Below are positions 18,017-27,055 of a DNA stretch of 64,000 bases, in pieces. Within the stretch, counting starts at the first letter, position 1. Every line of letters starts with the position of its first letter. Origin of the DNA: an uncultured Campylobacter sp. (GTDB lineage Bacteria; Campylobacterota; Campylobacteria; Campylobacterales; Campylobacteraceae); NCBI RefSeq assembly GCF_905372745.1, contig NZ_CAJPQR010000006.1, positions 1 to 64,000 of the forward strand, written 5' to 3'. The translations under genes were made by a program, and so were the position numbers. The notes under the pieces are model-generated. The model did no database searches. It saw only the letters and a program-made list of their open reading frames with translations, and had not been told where the DNA came from.

Positions 18017-19019
18017 CGGGTTTTTCCGTGATGTGAGGCAAAATTTGCACGCTGCCTAGCTCGCTACACATCGGACAGCGGTAAAAATGCATCGGAAAGG
18101 CGTTTTTGCAGCTCTTGCAGACGTAGTTAAAGCTAAGCGCGGCCTTGTCGTAGTTTGCCGCTTTTAGCTTCTTTAAAACCTCTAACTCAAAGCCAAGCGG
18201 CGCGCCGTCCTCGTCGCTCATGCCTTTGACGAAAAACAGGCTCTTGTACTCGGGATCGGCTAAATTTACGGGCATATTTTGATAATAAACCAAATCCAAA
18301 ACGTCCCCTAACGGCGGGAAATCGCTAAAATCCTTAAGCCCCGAACCGTTTAAATTTAGCCTCTCCATCGCCATTCGGCGCACGAGCGCAAATTCGTCCT
18401 TTAGCGCTAAAATTTCGTTGATTTTGGCCGCTTCGTCTTTGCTTTTATCCGCTAAAATTTGCAGCGCCTTTATGTAGGCCGTCTGCGCTCTCACGCCATC
18501 GCCGAGCTCCTGCAGCGCGTCCAAGGCCTGTAGCGCGCCCACATAATCTTTTAGTTTTTCGAAAATTATCGTTAGGGATTTTAGCGCGATTTGATTTCGC
18601 GGAGAGATTTTTAGCGCCTCTAAAAAGACGCTTTTTGCGCGCTCTAAAAAGCCCGCCTTAAAATAAGTCTGGCCAAGATCGGTAAAAATTTGCTCCTTTG
18701 CCGCGCGGTTTTTAGCCCGCTCCAAAGCCACGGCATAGACGTTGATAGCCTTTTCAAAATATCCGCTTTTTGAAAAAGTCCCCGCCAAAAAGCACATCGT
18801 AGCCGTATCTGCGCCCGAGTTTATCAAAAGCTGCTTGTTTTCGTCGCTCAGGCCTTGAGATTTGCCGAATTTTTTCAAAAATCCAGCGATCTCCGCCTTT
18901 TCGTCCTTGCTCTTAAAAACGCCCCACGCATAGCTAAAAACGGCGATCACGAGCACCGCGGCGACTAGCACCACGAGACCGAAAATCGGGTCTCTAAATT
19001 CGATAAAAAATATATCCAA
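17994..19019 (-). CDS. membrane-anchored TPR protein with C-terminal zinc ribbon (LapB/YciM-like)
   Basis: About 341 aa. One N-terminal membrane segment (IFGLVVLVAAVLVIAVFSYA), several tetratricopeptide-like helical pairs (YFKAGFLERAKSVFLEALKI is the clearest), and a C-terminal ribbon with CKSC and CPMC. That layout is the one of LapB/YciM, which controls LpxC turnover and LPS assembly; here orthology is only inferred. I prefer the TTG at 19019, giving MDIFFIEFRDP, over an in-frame TTG at 19040; both are unusual starts. It is the first gene of the group running to aroC and faces dnaG divergently. Confidence 0.8.
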   Translation of the reverse strand: MDIFFIEFRDPIFGLVVLVAAVLVIAVFSYAWGVFKSKDEKAEIAGFLKKFGKSQGLSDENKQLLINSGADTATMCFLAGTFSKSGYFEKAINVYAVALERAKNRAAKEQIFTDLGQTYFKAGFLERAKSVFLEALKISPRNQIALKSLTIIFEKLKDYVGALQALDALQELGDGVRAQTAYIKALQILADKSKDEAAKINEILALKDEFALVRRMAMERLNLNGSGLKDFSDFPPLGDVLDLVYYQNMPVNLADPEYKSLFFVKGMSDEDGAPLGFELEVLKKLKAANYDKAALSFNYVCKSCKNAFPMHFYRCPMCSELGSVQILPHITEKPDENSMPF

Positions 19020-19069
19020 AATGCCGCTTTCTAAAGTCAAATTTAACGCCGATTATAGCAAAACGATTG

Positions 19070-19075
19070 TATAAT
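19070..19075 (+). promoter_or_regulatory. extended -10 box immediately before dnaG (leaderless candidate)
   Basis: TGTATAAT places TATAAT at 19070-19075, only seven bases (CTCGCTT) before the dnaG ATG. Transcription would start at or within a base or two of the start codon. No Shine-Dalgarno sequence is present. Confidence 0.6.
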
Positions 19076-19082
19076 CTCGCTT

Positions 19083-20756
19083 ATGATCGACCCAAAATCA
19101 ATAGAAAGACTAAAAGCGCAAACCGATATCGTCGATGTCGTCGGACACTATCTGCCGCTGAAAAAAAGCGGAGCGAACTTCGTGTGCGTATGCCCGTTTC
19201 ACGACGATAAAAACCCAAGCATGAGCGTGAGCCCGTCGCGCGGAATATTTCACTGCTTTTCGTGCAAAGCCGGCGGCGACGCGATCAAATTCGTGATGGA
19301 CTACGAAAAGCTAAGCTACCCCGAAGCCGTCGAAAAGATCGCGGGGTTGCAAAATTTCACCCTAAACTACGTGCGCGGCGGCGAACCGGCGAAGGAAAAC
19401 AAGCACATCCTAGAAAACGCAAACGCCTTTTATCGCTCGCTGCTCTATAAAACTCCAGCAGCCGTCGAGTATTTGTATTCGCGCGGTATCACCGATGAGC
19501 TAATAGATAAATTTGAACTAGGTTTCGCGCCTGAGAGCGCGCAGACGATAAGGCTACTGCAAAACGATCAAATCGAACCCAAAGAAGCCCTAGAAATCGG
19601 CATCGTAAAGCAAAACGAAAACGGCATTTACGCGAGTTTCATAAACCGCATCACCTTTCCTATCTACACGCACGCGGGACGGCTAGTGGGCTTTGGCGGA
19701 CGCACGATCAGCGGCAACCCCGCTAAATACGTAAATTCGCCACAGTCCGCGGTCTTTGATAAATCAACGCTTTTTTACGGCTACCACCTGGCAAAGCGCG
19801 AAATTTTCGCCAAAAATCAGATCATAATCACCGAAGGCTACATGGACGTCATCATGCTGCACAAGGCTGGCTTTAACAACGTCGTAGCCGTGCTTGGAAC
19901 CGCGCTCACGACCAAGCACCTGCCGCTTTTAAAACGCGGCGAGATTAGCGTCATCTTGTGCTTTGATGGCGACGATGCGGGCATAAACGCCGCGACGAAG
20001 TCCGCTCTGCTGCTCGCGCAAAACGAAATCGACGGCAGCGTCGTTATTATCGAGGGCGGCGCAGACCCCGCAGATATGGTCGTCGCGGGAAAGATAGAGT
20101 ATCTGCGGCAAATTTTTGAAAGCGGCACGGAGATCGGAGAATTTTACATCAGGCATCTAGCTAGCGGCTTTGACCTCTCGCGCCCCGTACAAAAGCAAAA
20201 GGCGCTAGAAACGATCCAGGCCTTTACCGCGAGTCTAAAGCCCGTCGTCGCAAACTCCTATGCGCCGCTCGTGGCTAAAATTTTAAAGATAGCCGAGGGG
20301 TCGTTTTGGCTTTCTCGCGGATCAAATTCGGCGGCGCGGCAAGGCTACGGCAGGACGGAGCAAAACGCGCAGGGTTACGAAACGCAAAATTTACGGGCAA
20401 ACTCGGGACGCAAAGACCCGCTAGAAATCCAAATTTTAAAAACGATGATAGAAAACGAGAGTCTAAAAAAATTTATTTTAGAAAATTTAAAGCCCGATTA
20501 TTTCGCGCGCCACAGGGCAGTCTACGAAGCGATCGCGGCTGGAGCAGACGCGAACGATCCGTCCGTGCGCGAGATAATATTTGAAAAATACGAGGCGTTT
20601 AAAAACGAGGAGGAAATTTTACAAAACCTAAAATTTTTTAAAACAAGATTTTACAAAAATTTATACAAAAAGTATTCGGCGTCGCAAATCTCGCTAGAAG
20701 AAAAGCAACCGATACTAAAAAAAATCAACGAAATTTTAAAGGAACTTAAAAAATGA
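19083..20756 (+). CDS. dnaG: DNA primase
   Basis: DnaG lays RNA primers for replication. The 557-aa protein has the CHC2 zinc motif (Cys37, His40, Cys58, Cys61), the primase core with FELGFAPES, and a TOPRIM domain marked by ITEGYMDVIMLHKAGF and CFDGDDAGINAA. The C-terminal helicase-binding part is present. The ATG at 19083 fits the family start (IDPKSIERLKAQTDIVDVVG). A TATAAT lies seven bases upstream, suggesting a leaderless mRNA. The end overlaps the next gene by four bases (ATGA). Confidence 0.97.
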   Translation: MIDPKSIERLKAQTDIVDVVGHYLPLKKSGANFVCVCPFHDDKNPSMSVSPSRGIFHCFSCKAGGDAIKFVMDYEKLSYPEAVEKIAGLQNFTLNYVRGGEPAKENKHILENANAFYRSLLYKTPAAVEYLYSRGITDELIDKFELGFAPESAQTIRLLQNDQIEPKEALEIGIVKQNENGIYASFINRITFPIYTHAGRLVGFGGRTISGNPAKYVNSPQSAVFDKSTLFYGYHLAKREIFAKNQIIITEGYMDVIMLHKAGFNNVVAVLGTALTTKHLPLLKRGEISVILCFDGDDAGINAATKSALLLAQNEIDGSVVIIEGGADPADMVVAGKIEYLRQIFESGTEIGEFYIRHLASGFDLSRPVQKQKALETIQAFTASLKPVVANSYAPLVAKILKIAEGSFWLSRGSNSAARQGYGRTEQNAQGYETQNLRANSGRKDPLEIQILKTMIENESLKKFILENLKPDYFARHRAVYEAIAAGADANDPSVREIIFEKYEAFKNEEEILQNLKFFKTRFYKNLYKKYSASQISLEEKQPILKKINEILKELKK

Positions 20757-21739
20757 AAGCATTAGTTTTATTTAGCGGCGGGCTTGATAGTATGATCTCT
20801 ATCAAGCTGCTGACAACCCAAGGCATCGAAGTTACGGCGATCCATATCGACATCGGCTTTAGCGGCGACGAGAAAAAGGCGGAAATTTTACGCCGCCGCG
20901 CAAACGAAGCCGGAGCCGAGTTTAAGATCGTAGATATCAGAAACGAATACCTGCGCGAGGTGCTTTTTACGCCAAAGCACGGCTACGGCAAGCACTTTAA
21001 CCCCTGCATCGACTGCCACGGATATATGTTTAAAACGGCGCTTGCGATGATGAGCGCGGAGGGCGCTAGCTTTATCGCGACGGGCGAGGTGATCGGCCAG
21101 CGTCCGATGAGCCAGAGGCGCGACGCGATGGCGCAGGTCAAAAACGCCGCCGGCGACGAGGAGGATCTCATCTTGCGCCCGATGTCCGCGCAGCTGATGA
21201 AACCCACAAAACCCGAGCGCGAGGGCTGGGTCGATCGCAGTAAGCTGCTAGGCATCAGCGGGCGCGACCGCAAAAGACAGCTCGCGCTTGCCAAGGAATT
21301 TGGCTTTAGCGAATTTGAGACGCCAGGCGGCGGGTGCTTGCTCACGATCGAGAGCTTTTCAAACAAAATCAAAGATTTCGTCAAATTTGACCCGGATATG
21401 ACTAGCGCAGATATGCAGCTGCTGCGTATCGGGCGGCATCTGCGCCTGGCAAACGGCACCAAAATGGTCATCGGCCGCGACGAAAACGACAACGCCAAAC
21501 TGCTAGCTCTAAATAATCCGAAATTTACGCAGATCAAATTCGACGAGAGCGTCGTGGGCGCGACTAGTCTCGTGGAGGCTAAATTTAACGAGTCTGATCT
21601 CGAGTTTGCCGTGCGGCTGGCGCTTGCTTATACCAAGGCGGATAAAGACGCGGCGGTGCGAGCTAGGATCGGCGAGCGCGAGATTTGCGTGAAGCCTTTT
21701 GAGAGCAAAGAGCCCGCGCAGGGGTTTTTTGTAAATTAA
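20753..21739 (+). CDS. PP-loop ATP pyrophosphatase, tRNA-thiolation-like
   Basis: The 328-aa protein starts with a PP-loop, FSGGLDSM (residues 7-14), the ATP-cleaving motif of MnmA, ThiI, TtcA and ArgG relatives. CIDCHGYMF near residues 84-92 and GGGCLLT near 196 supply conserved cysteines, consistent with a thiolation or sulfur-transfer role on RNA. It resembles the C. jejuni protein encoded next to aroC (Cj1633, from memory). It overlaps dnaG by four bases. The exact substrate is unknown; MnmA itself has a different cysteine layout, so I leave the symbol blank. Confidence 0.8.
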   Translation: MKALVLFSGGLDSMISIKLLTTQGIEVTAIHIDIGFSGDEKKAEILRRRANEAGAEFKIVDIRNEYLREVLFTPKHGYGKHFNPCIDCHGYMFKTALAMMSAEGASFIATGEVIGQRPMSQRRDAMAQVKNAAGDEEDLILRPMSAQLMKPTKPEREGWVDRSKLLGISGRDRKRQLALAKEFGFSEFETPGGGCLLTIESFSNKIKDFVKFDPDMTSADMQLLRIGRHLRLANGTKMVIGRDENDNAKLLALNNPKFTQIKFDESVVGATSLVEAKFNESDLEFAVRLALAYTKADKDAAVRARIGEREICVKPFESKEPAQGFFVN

Positions 21740-22887
21740 ATTTAAGCATTTAGATTAAAGCTGCGTGTCCTCGTTAAATTTTGCGGATTAAATTTAAAAA
21801 ATGCGCGAGATAGTTTAAAATCGTAAGCTAAATTTAAGAGCTTGAAGTTTTAAAATCATCCGCAAAAAGCAACCTATCGACTAAATTTGGCGGCTAAATT
21901 GGGCGGTTTAACCGTAAGCCGCATTAGCGAATTTTACCTTAGCTCGCGGTCACTTAGCCAAAACTATCGGCGCTAAAACCGGACTTTGGGCTTTAATCTA
22001 CTAAAGCAAAAAGAGGCTAGACGCAAATTTAAACGCATTGATAAAGATGTCTTCTTGGCTTAAATTTACCCTTATAGCGCGCTTAAAGCAAGCAGAGCCG
22101 TAAAACTCGCTCTTGCGGTAAAAGCTAAATTTCGGTTGCAAAACGCTTTTGGCGGCGATTTAAAAGATGCGATTTTAAGTGGTATATCAATCGCGCGCTG
22201 ATTTGGCTTATTTATTGAGCTAAATTTAGCTAGGGGACGCACCCGGTGACGGGGTTTTATTTTTAAGATTTAGCTTACTTTTTGAGCTAAATTTAGCTTG
22301 CATAGCGGCGATTTTTCGTTTGCTAGCGCCTAAATTTATAAACGCCGTAAATCCGAGCGTCTAAGTAATTTTTAGCTCTAGGTTTTGCTCTTTAAAGCCC
22401 TGCAACTTCGCCAAAACGCTCTTTGTAAGATTTTTTGCTATTAATCGGGGCTAAATTTATATGCGGCTGCTTGCGCCAGTTTGCCCGCGCGGCTCGTACC
22501 CGCACGAGGTTTTACGATTTTAATTCATGCCTTAAAGTGCGAAATAGCCTTAGATTTATCTACTCGGATGCAAATTTAGCGATTTTACAGCCTTGATTTT
22601 GCTTACTTGCGCGCTAAAAAATAAAGCTTGAAACGAGTGCTTGCGGTATTTTGCCGTTAATTTATAGCTGCCGCGCACCGTAAATCCCAATTACAACAAA
22701 GCACCGCAAAAACCCGCCTTTTCTTATTTTACGGGCTTTAAAACGACAACGACCCAAATCTGTTTGCCGTTTCGTAACCTTAAACCAAAACAAGCCTTAA
22801 TTTCACTTTATCGTGATAAAACTAAAATATTTTCAGATTTTATTTTATTTTGATATATTTTAAGTATAATTATCAATTTAATATAAT
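21740..22887. other. 1.1-kb gene-poor region with a short direct repeat
   Basis: No frame gives a credible protein. It is dense in AAATTT words and has a 32-nt imperfect direct repeat (28 of 32 identical by eye) at 22201-22232 and 22268-22299, sharing GAGCTAAATTTAGCT. The last 80 nt become strongly AT-rich and hold the promoter of the next gene. It may be decayed DNA at the edge of the AT-rich cluster. Confidence 0.4.
22865..22870 (+). promoter_or_regulatory. -10 box before the 22888 gene
   Basis: TATAAT at 22865-22870 in AT-rich DNA (ATTTTAAGTATAATTATC). A second TATAAT at 22882-22887 abuts the ATG. The first would give a leader of about ten nucleotides with no ribosome-binding site. Confidence 0.5.
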
Positions 22888-23499
22888 ATGAAAGTTTTTG
22901 CAATGGATTATCAAGGATTATTTTTAACGGCGCAGTTTCTAAACGATAGAAAAAAGGCTAGCAGAAAGGAAATAACGGCGTTTTTAGCAAAAAGCATAAA
23001 CGCCTCGCAAAGCAAAGCCGACGCACTCATAAATGCGCTAGCCGCAAGCGCAGCGATTTTAAATTTGCCGCCTCCGCAAAGACTAGTCGTAAAAATCGGA
23101 CGCGGGATATACGAGATAAGCCAAGCCGGCGAAAAAATACTAAAAGGCAAAGACGCGCAGCAAAATTTTATGCGAAAACTAGATGAAATTTACGGCGCCG
23201 CGCAAAAATCGCAAGCGCTAAAACGCTCCTCGCCCAAGATACGAGAATACGCAAAAGACGTCGCTTTAGCCTTGCTTTGCGAGCTAAAAGATAAATTAGT
23301 CGGCGAGTTAAAATCAAAACCCATGCAGGCGTTTAAATCGCTCGCGCTAAAAATCGTTAAAAAACATAAAATTTTAGGCAAAATTTATGCCTTTAGGCAT
23401 ATTTTTATCGCGGTTTTGGCGGCTAAACTCGCATTTGAGGCTTTTCAAATCCTAAGGCGCAGGCGCGAGAAAAGACTGCAAACGGCTACTTTAGGCTAA
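22888..23499 (+). CDS. hypothetical protein with C-terminal membrane segment
   Basis: A 203-aa basic protein. Residues 20-100 look like a winged-helix-like module (KKASRKEITAFLAKSI, then ALINALAASAAIL, then LVVKIGRGIYEISQAGEKIL). A helical middle follows, then one hydrophobic segment near 175-190 (HIFIAVLAAKLAFEAF) and an Arg-rich tail (RRRREKR). A DNA-binding domain tethered to the membrane is conceivable but is inference. The first ATG has no Shine-Dalgarno; a second ATG at 22903 is possible. It faces the three AT-rich minus-strand genes that follow. No family recognised. Confidence 0.65.
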   Translation: MKVFAMDYQGLFLTAQFLNDRKKASRKEITAFLAKSINASQSKADALINALAASAAILNLPPPQRLVVKIGRGIYEISQAGEKILKGKDAQQNFMRKLDEIYGAAQKSQALKRSSPKIREYAKDVALALLCELKDKLVGELKSKPMQAFKSLALKIVKKHKILGKIYAFRHIFIAVLAAKLAFEAFQILRRRREKRLQTATLG

Positions 23500-23632
23500 A
23501 TTTAAACTTTCATAGCATTTGAAGGCGAATGATTAAATTTATACTTAACAATATGCAGTAAGAAAATATAATCAAAAAATAATATATTAAATATTTGATG
23601 GTAAATATCGTAACTACTGCCGCCTCAAGTAT

Positions 23633-24037
23633 TCAAACGGCGCTTGCGACGCATTCGTTATCTACGAAAATAACAAAGCGATCTATATAATGCTTTATAA
23701 ACATTATTATTTTTAATAAAAGCCCAATATCAAATAAAATTCCGATTACGATAGGAAAAACGAAAATTACAATTATAAATTTACTAAAACTAAAATTCGC
23801 ATATCTAGGCGTTGCCCAAAAATCAAGATTTACGGAGTAAAATTGAGACGGAAATATCGCGATACCGATCAATACGCCGCCTAAAATTTCGCTCAAAACG
23901 CCCATAGGTACCGACAAACTCGGCGCAAAACTATGATACAAATAGCACGCAGCGACCAACCACGTCGCGAAAAGTGAAAATGCGATATGAGCCGTAAACA
24001 TCGCAAATCTAAGAAACTTTTCGCCTTTTGTCGGCAT
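23633..24037 (-). CDS. hypothetical integral membrane protein
   Basis: A 134-aa hydrophobic protein with about three or four predicted membrane segments (AMFTAHIAFSLFATWLVAAC, LSEILGGVLIGIAIF, FIIVIFVFPIVIGILFDIGL). I do not recognise a family. Its DNA is much more AT-rich than core genes. It lies 14 nt after the 24052-24591 gene on the same strand, so the two are probably co-transcribed. Confidence 0.65.
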   Translation of the reverse strand: MPTKGEKFLRFAMFTAHIAFSLFATWLVAACYLYHSFAPSLSVPMGVLSEILGGVLIGIAIFPSQFYSVNLDFWATPRYANFSFSKFIIVIFVFPIVIGILFDIGLLLKIIMFIKHYIDRFVIFVDNECVASAV

Positions 24038-24051
24038 ATCTACGCTTAAAT

Positions 24052-24591
24052 TTATCGCTTCATTATCTTTACGTTTTTGTTGATTAAAAACTCTTCCAAA
24101 TTTTTAATATCGCCAGCATTAAATAACGATAAATTAACTCTCGCAAAATAAAATACGGAATCGACGGTTTTTATAATCATATATTTATTTATGATTTTAA
24201 CGTATTGTATTTCTTCATAATGCACGCTTCTTTCTCTAAACAAATAATAAATACTTAAAAAAGTATCGTAGCAGGATATCTTTTTTATAAAATACGAATA
24301 AAAGTAAACTCTTATAAAATAAAAAATACCCAATATACCGATAAACGAATAATTATTACCGATTAACGTCAAATAAATAGATGCGCTAAGCATAACTATT
24401 TGAAATAAAATCTCAAATAACCCGCCGATATATTTAGCTCGTTCTACGCTAAGAAGCGTTTTGGGCATGATTATCTCTATATACGCTCCGCTACCGTCGG
24501 CAGTCTCTATACGCATCACGTCGTATAATTCTTTGTCGTATTCCTCGTCAAATTCATTCTCTACGTTTTCTTCGTATTTTTCTTTTTCCAT
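24052..24591 (-). CDS. hypothetical membrane protein, acidic N-terminus
   Basis: A 179-aa protein with AGGAAG before the ATG. The first 25 residues are highly acidic (EKYEENVENEFDEEYDKEL), then two or three membrane segments (ILFQIVMLSASIYLTLIG, IGILGIFYFIRVYFYSYF), then a cytosolic-looking C-terminal module (VHYEEIQYVKIINKYMIIKT and on) with a strand pattern like bacterial PH-type membrane proteins. That comparison is weak. Low GC suggests recent acquisition. Its partner downstream is also a membrane protein. Confidence 0.65.
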   Translation of the reverse strand: MEKEKYEENVENEFDEEYDKELYDVMRIETADGSGAYIEIIMPKTLLSVERAKYIGGLFEILFQIVMLSASIYLTLIGNNYSFIGILGIFYFIRVYFYSYFIKKISCYDTFLSIYYLFRERSVHYEEIQYVKIINKYMIIKTVDSVFYFARVNLSLFNAGDIKNLEEFLINKNVKIMKR

Positions 24592-24792
24592 ATTTCTTCC
24601 TATTTTTTATTTATTGTACATTTATAAAATAGTTTTTTTGCTTAATTAAATACTTTTTAATTTCAAAAATCTTCTCGCCTGCGCATTTACGTTTTAAAAA
24701 TAGATATGTAAATTTAGCCAAACGTAGTTAAAATTTAGCGGCAAACTAAAAGCAAATTTATATGCAAATTTGACAAAAAACTCAAGCCTAAT

Positions 24793-25590
24793 TTACTCCA
24801 AACTAAAAAACCGCCTCATCTTGCGCTTCCAGTCGTCTTTTGGTATTTCCGTATCGTTTGGATCGTCGCTCCAAACCTCGTGTTTGTCTTCAAAAAATAT
24901 CGCAGATCTTTGAGCTTGCGGCATAAATTTTGTCTTGTCCTCCACGGGGATTTTGTTTACCTGAAAGTACCGCAACAGCTCAAAATAATCATCTCTGCTA
25001 TAGCAATTTACCAAAAAATAATTTCTATTTTTCATCCTGATGACGAAATTTTTACGCAGTAGCCACAGCGGTTCGCCGGATTTTTTGAGTTTATAGATTT
25101 TAAACGGCAGCGCAAATATCAGATAAACTAAAAGATATCTTATAAAGTCTTTCGTTTTGTTAAAATGCACGCCGATCGAGGACTTTTTATAGAGCTGATA
25201 CGGGGTAAAAAAGTGAAATCTGCCGTATCTGCTATCAAGCTCGCTTATAACGCAAAAATAGACCTTTTCTACGTCTTTTACGAGGGTGATTTTCTCCTCG
25301 CTCTCTACTTTGTTTACATAGACATACTCTATATGATAAATTTGCTCGTTAGAAAATCTAAAAAAGCTCGGTTTTTGTTTAAAAACTCGCAGCGCGAAAA
25401 CGTATGTATTGTATAGGCAGAATAATAAAAAAGATGCAGGCAAAGCAATAAGATAAATACGGTATAAAAGCCCATAGTCGCTAAAAGCAAATACAAAAAC
25501 GATAATCGAGTAAAGAATAATATAATATCCCATCAAAAACAGCGCGCCGTAGTCGTTTATGATTATCGGATTTTCGTCGTAGTTTCTCAA
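24793..25590 (-). CDS. hypothetical membrane protein
   Basis: A 265-aa protein beginning at TTG 25590 with GGAG six bases upstream. Two membrane segments near the N-terminus (LFLMGYYIILYSIIVFVFAF, IYLIALPASFLLFCLYNTYV) and one in the middle (YLLVYLIFALPFKIY) flank soluble parts. The C-terminal region (NFVIRMKNRNYFLVNCYSRD, then YFELLRYFQVNKIP) has the same strand-strand-helix feel as the end of the 24052 protein, so the two may be distant relatives. The tail is charged. No family recognised. Confidence 0.65.
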   Translation of the reverse strand: MRNYDENPIIINDYGALFLMGYYIILYSIIVFVFAFSDYGLLYRIYLIALPASFLLFCLYNTYVFALRVFKQKPSFFRFSNEQIYHIEYVYVNKVESEEKITLVKDVEKVYFCVISELDSRYGRFHFFTPYQLYKKSSIGVHFNKTKDFIRYLLVYLIFALPFKIYKLKKSGEPLWLLRKNFVIRMKNRNYFLVNCYSRDDYFELLRYFQVNKIPVEDKTKFMPQAQRSAIFFEDKHEVWSDDPNDTEIPKDDWKRKMRRFFSLE

Positions 25591-25835
25591 ATTTTCTCCA
25601 AATTTCGCTTCACGCAGTCAAATTTAAAATGCATAACAAAAGGCGAGAGAGCCAAATTTAACTCGGCAAATTTAGACCGGCTCGCCGTAAAACCAAAGCA
25701 AATTTAAGCGGCCGCTCCCAAGCCAAAGCCGCTTAAATTTCGGTAAAAAGCAAAATTTAATGCACCGCCGAATTTAGCCTCGGGCTTAAATTTACCCGAA
25801 GCAAAGCCAAACTCGCGCGGCGCGCCCCTTTAAAT

Positions 25836-26912
25836 TTACCCGTTTTTCCTAGCAAATTCTTTCATAAACTCAGCCAAAGTCCGCACATTTTCGACACTCA
25901 CGGCGTTGTAGATAGACGCTCTGATGCCGCCTACGTGACGGTGCCCTTTTAGGCCCAACATGCCCGCACTTTCGGACTCGGAGATAAAGGCCGCCTCTAG
26001 CTCGCGGTTTGCGATGGTAAAGCTAACGTTCATCAGCGAGCGGCTATCTTTTTGCGCGTGGCCTTTGTAAAATCCTCCCGAACCGTCGATCGCGCCGTAA
26101 AGCAGCGCCGCCTTTTGCTCGTTGATCCGGTTTACGCCCGCTAGACCGCCCTGTTCCTGCACCCAGCCCAGCGTCAAATTTAGCAGATATATGCCAAAGG
26201 TCGGCGGCGTGTTGTATAGCGACGCAGCGCCAGCGTGCGTATCATAGCGAAGCATCGTCGGAGTGCGCTCCATGCAAGCTCGCTCTAGCAGGTCCTTGCG
26301 GATAATGACAACGGTTACGCCGCTTGGGCCGGCATTTTTCTGCGCGCCGCCGTATAGCAGCCCCACGTCCGTGAAATCAACCGGCCGCGAGAAAAAATCG
26401 CTCGACGCATCGACGACTAGCGGAGCCTTGGAGCGAGGCAGCGCGCGGTACTGCGTGCCGTAGATGGTGTTGTTCGTGCAGACATAGCCGTATGCGGCGT
26501 CGTCGCTAAATTTGACCTCTGGGATGCGGTCATAGGAGGTCTCTTTGCTACTAGCGACCACTTCGTAAGCGATGCCCACGTTTGCGGCCTCTTTGATTGC
26601 TTTGCTCGTCCAGACGCCTGTATCGGCGTACTGCGCGACGCCTTTGGCGGCTAAATTTAGCGGTATCATCGCAAACTGCAAATGCGCGCCGCCTTGCAAA
26701 AATAGCACGTCAAATTCCTTGCCAATGCCGTATAGCTCGCGCGCCTTAGCCATCGCGCCGTAGTGCACCTCTTCAAAAATCTTGCTTCGGTGGCTGATTT
26801 CCATTATCGAAAAGCCCTTGCCCTGATAGTCGGTGAGCTCGTTTTGCGCGCGCTCAAGCACGCTAAGAGGCAGAGCCGAAGGGCCCGCACTAAAATTTAG
26901 CTTTCTATTCAT
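25836..26912 (-). CDS. serC: phosphoserine aminotransferase
   Basis: SerC is a PLP enzyme that converts 3-phosphohydroxypyruvate to phosphoserine in serine synthesis. The ATG at 26912 (AAAGGAG upstream) yields 358 aa starting [15 protein letters not shown], the family start; an ATG five codons earlier is less likely. The PLP lysine lies in [12 protein letters not shown], and the substrate loop [10 protein letters not shown] is present. The C-terminal [19 protein letters not shown] is diagnostic. It stands alone, divergent from the CYTH-CHAD gene. Confidence 0.96.
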   Translation of the reverse strand: MNRKLNFSAGPSALPLSVLERAQNELTDYQGKGFSIMEISHRSKIFEEVHYGAMAKARELYGIGKEFDVLFLQGGAHLQFAMIPLNLAAKGVAQYADTGVWTSKAIKEAANVGIAYEVVASSKETSYDRIPEVKFSDDAAYGYVCTNNTIYGTQYRALPRSKAPLVVDASSDFFSRPVDFTDVGLLYGGAQKNAGPSGVTVVIIRKDLLERACMERTPTMLRYDTHAGAASLYNTPPTFGIYLLNLTLGWVQEQGGLAGVNRINEQKAALLYGAIDGSGGFYKGHAQKDSRSLMNVSFTIANRELEAAFISESESAGMLGLKGHRHVGGIRASIYNAVSVENVRTLAEFMKEFARKNG

Positions 26913-27027
26913 CCAAACTCCTTTCAAATTTGAGCTGATTTTAGCGTTATTTGCGTTAAAAAATCATTTCGCGTCGCAAGGTCGGCGGCAAAAGCACGCA
27001 AATTTTACACTTTAAGCTACCTTTTGA

Positions 27028-27033
27028 TACAAT
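27028..27033 (+). promoter_or_regulatory. extended -10 promoter for the CYTH-CHAD gene
   Basis: TTGATACAAT gives TACAAT with a TGA one base upstream, 22 nt before the TTG start and ahead of the AAGGAG ribosome site. Confidence 0.5.
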
Positions 27034-27055
27034 TTTTCATATTAAGGAGCGAAAT

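Noticed and set aside
22201..22299. CRISPR array
   Set aside because: Only two imperfect repeat copies with AAATTT-biased sequence; no third unit and no cas gene.
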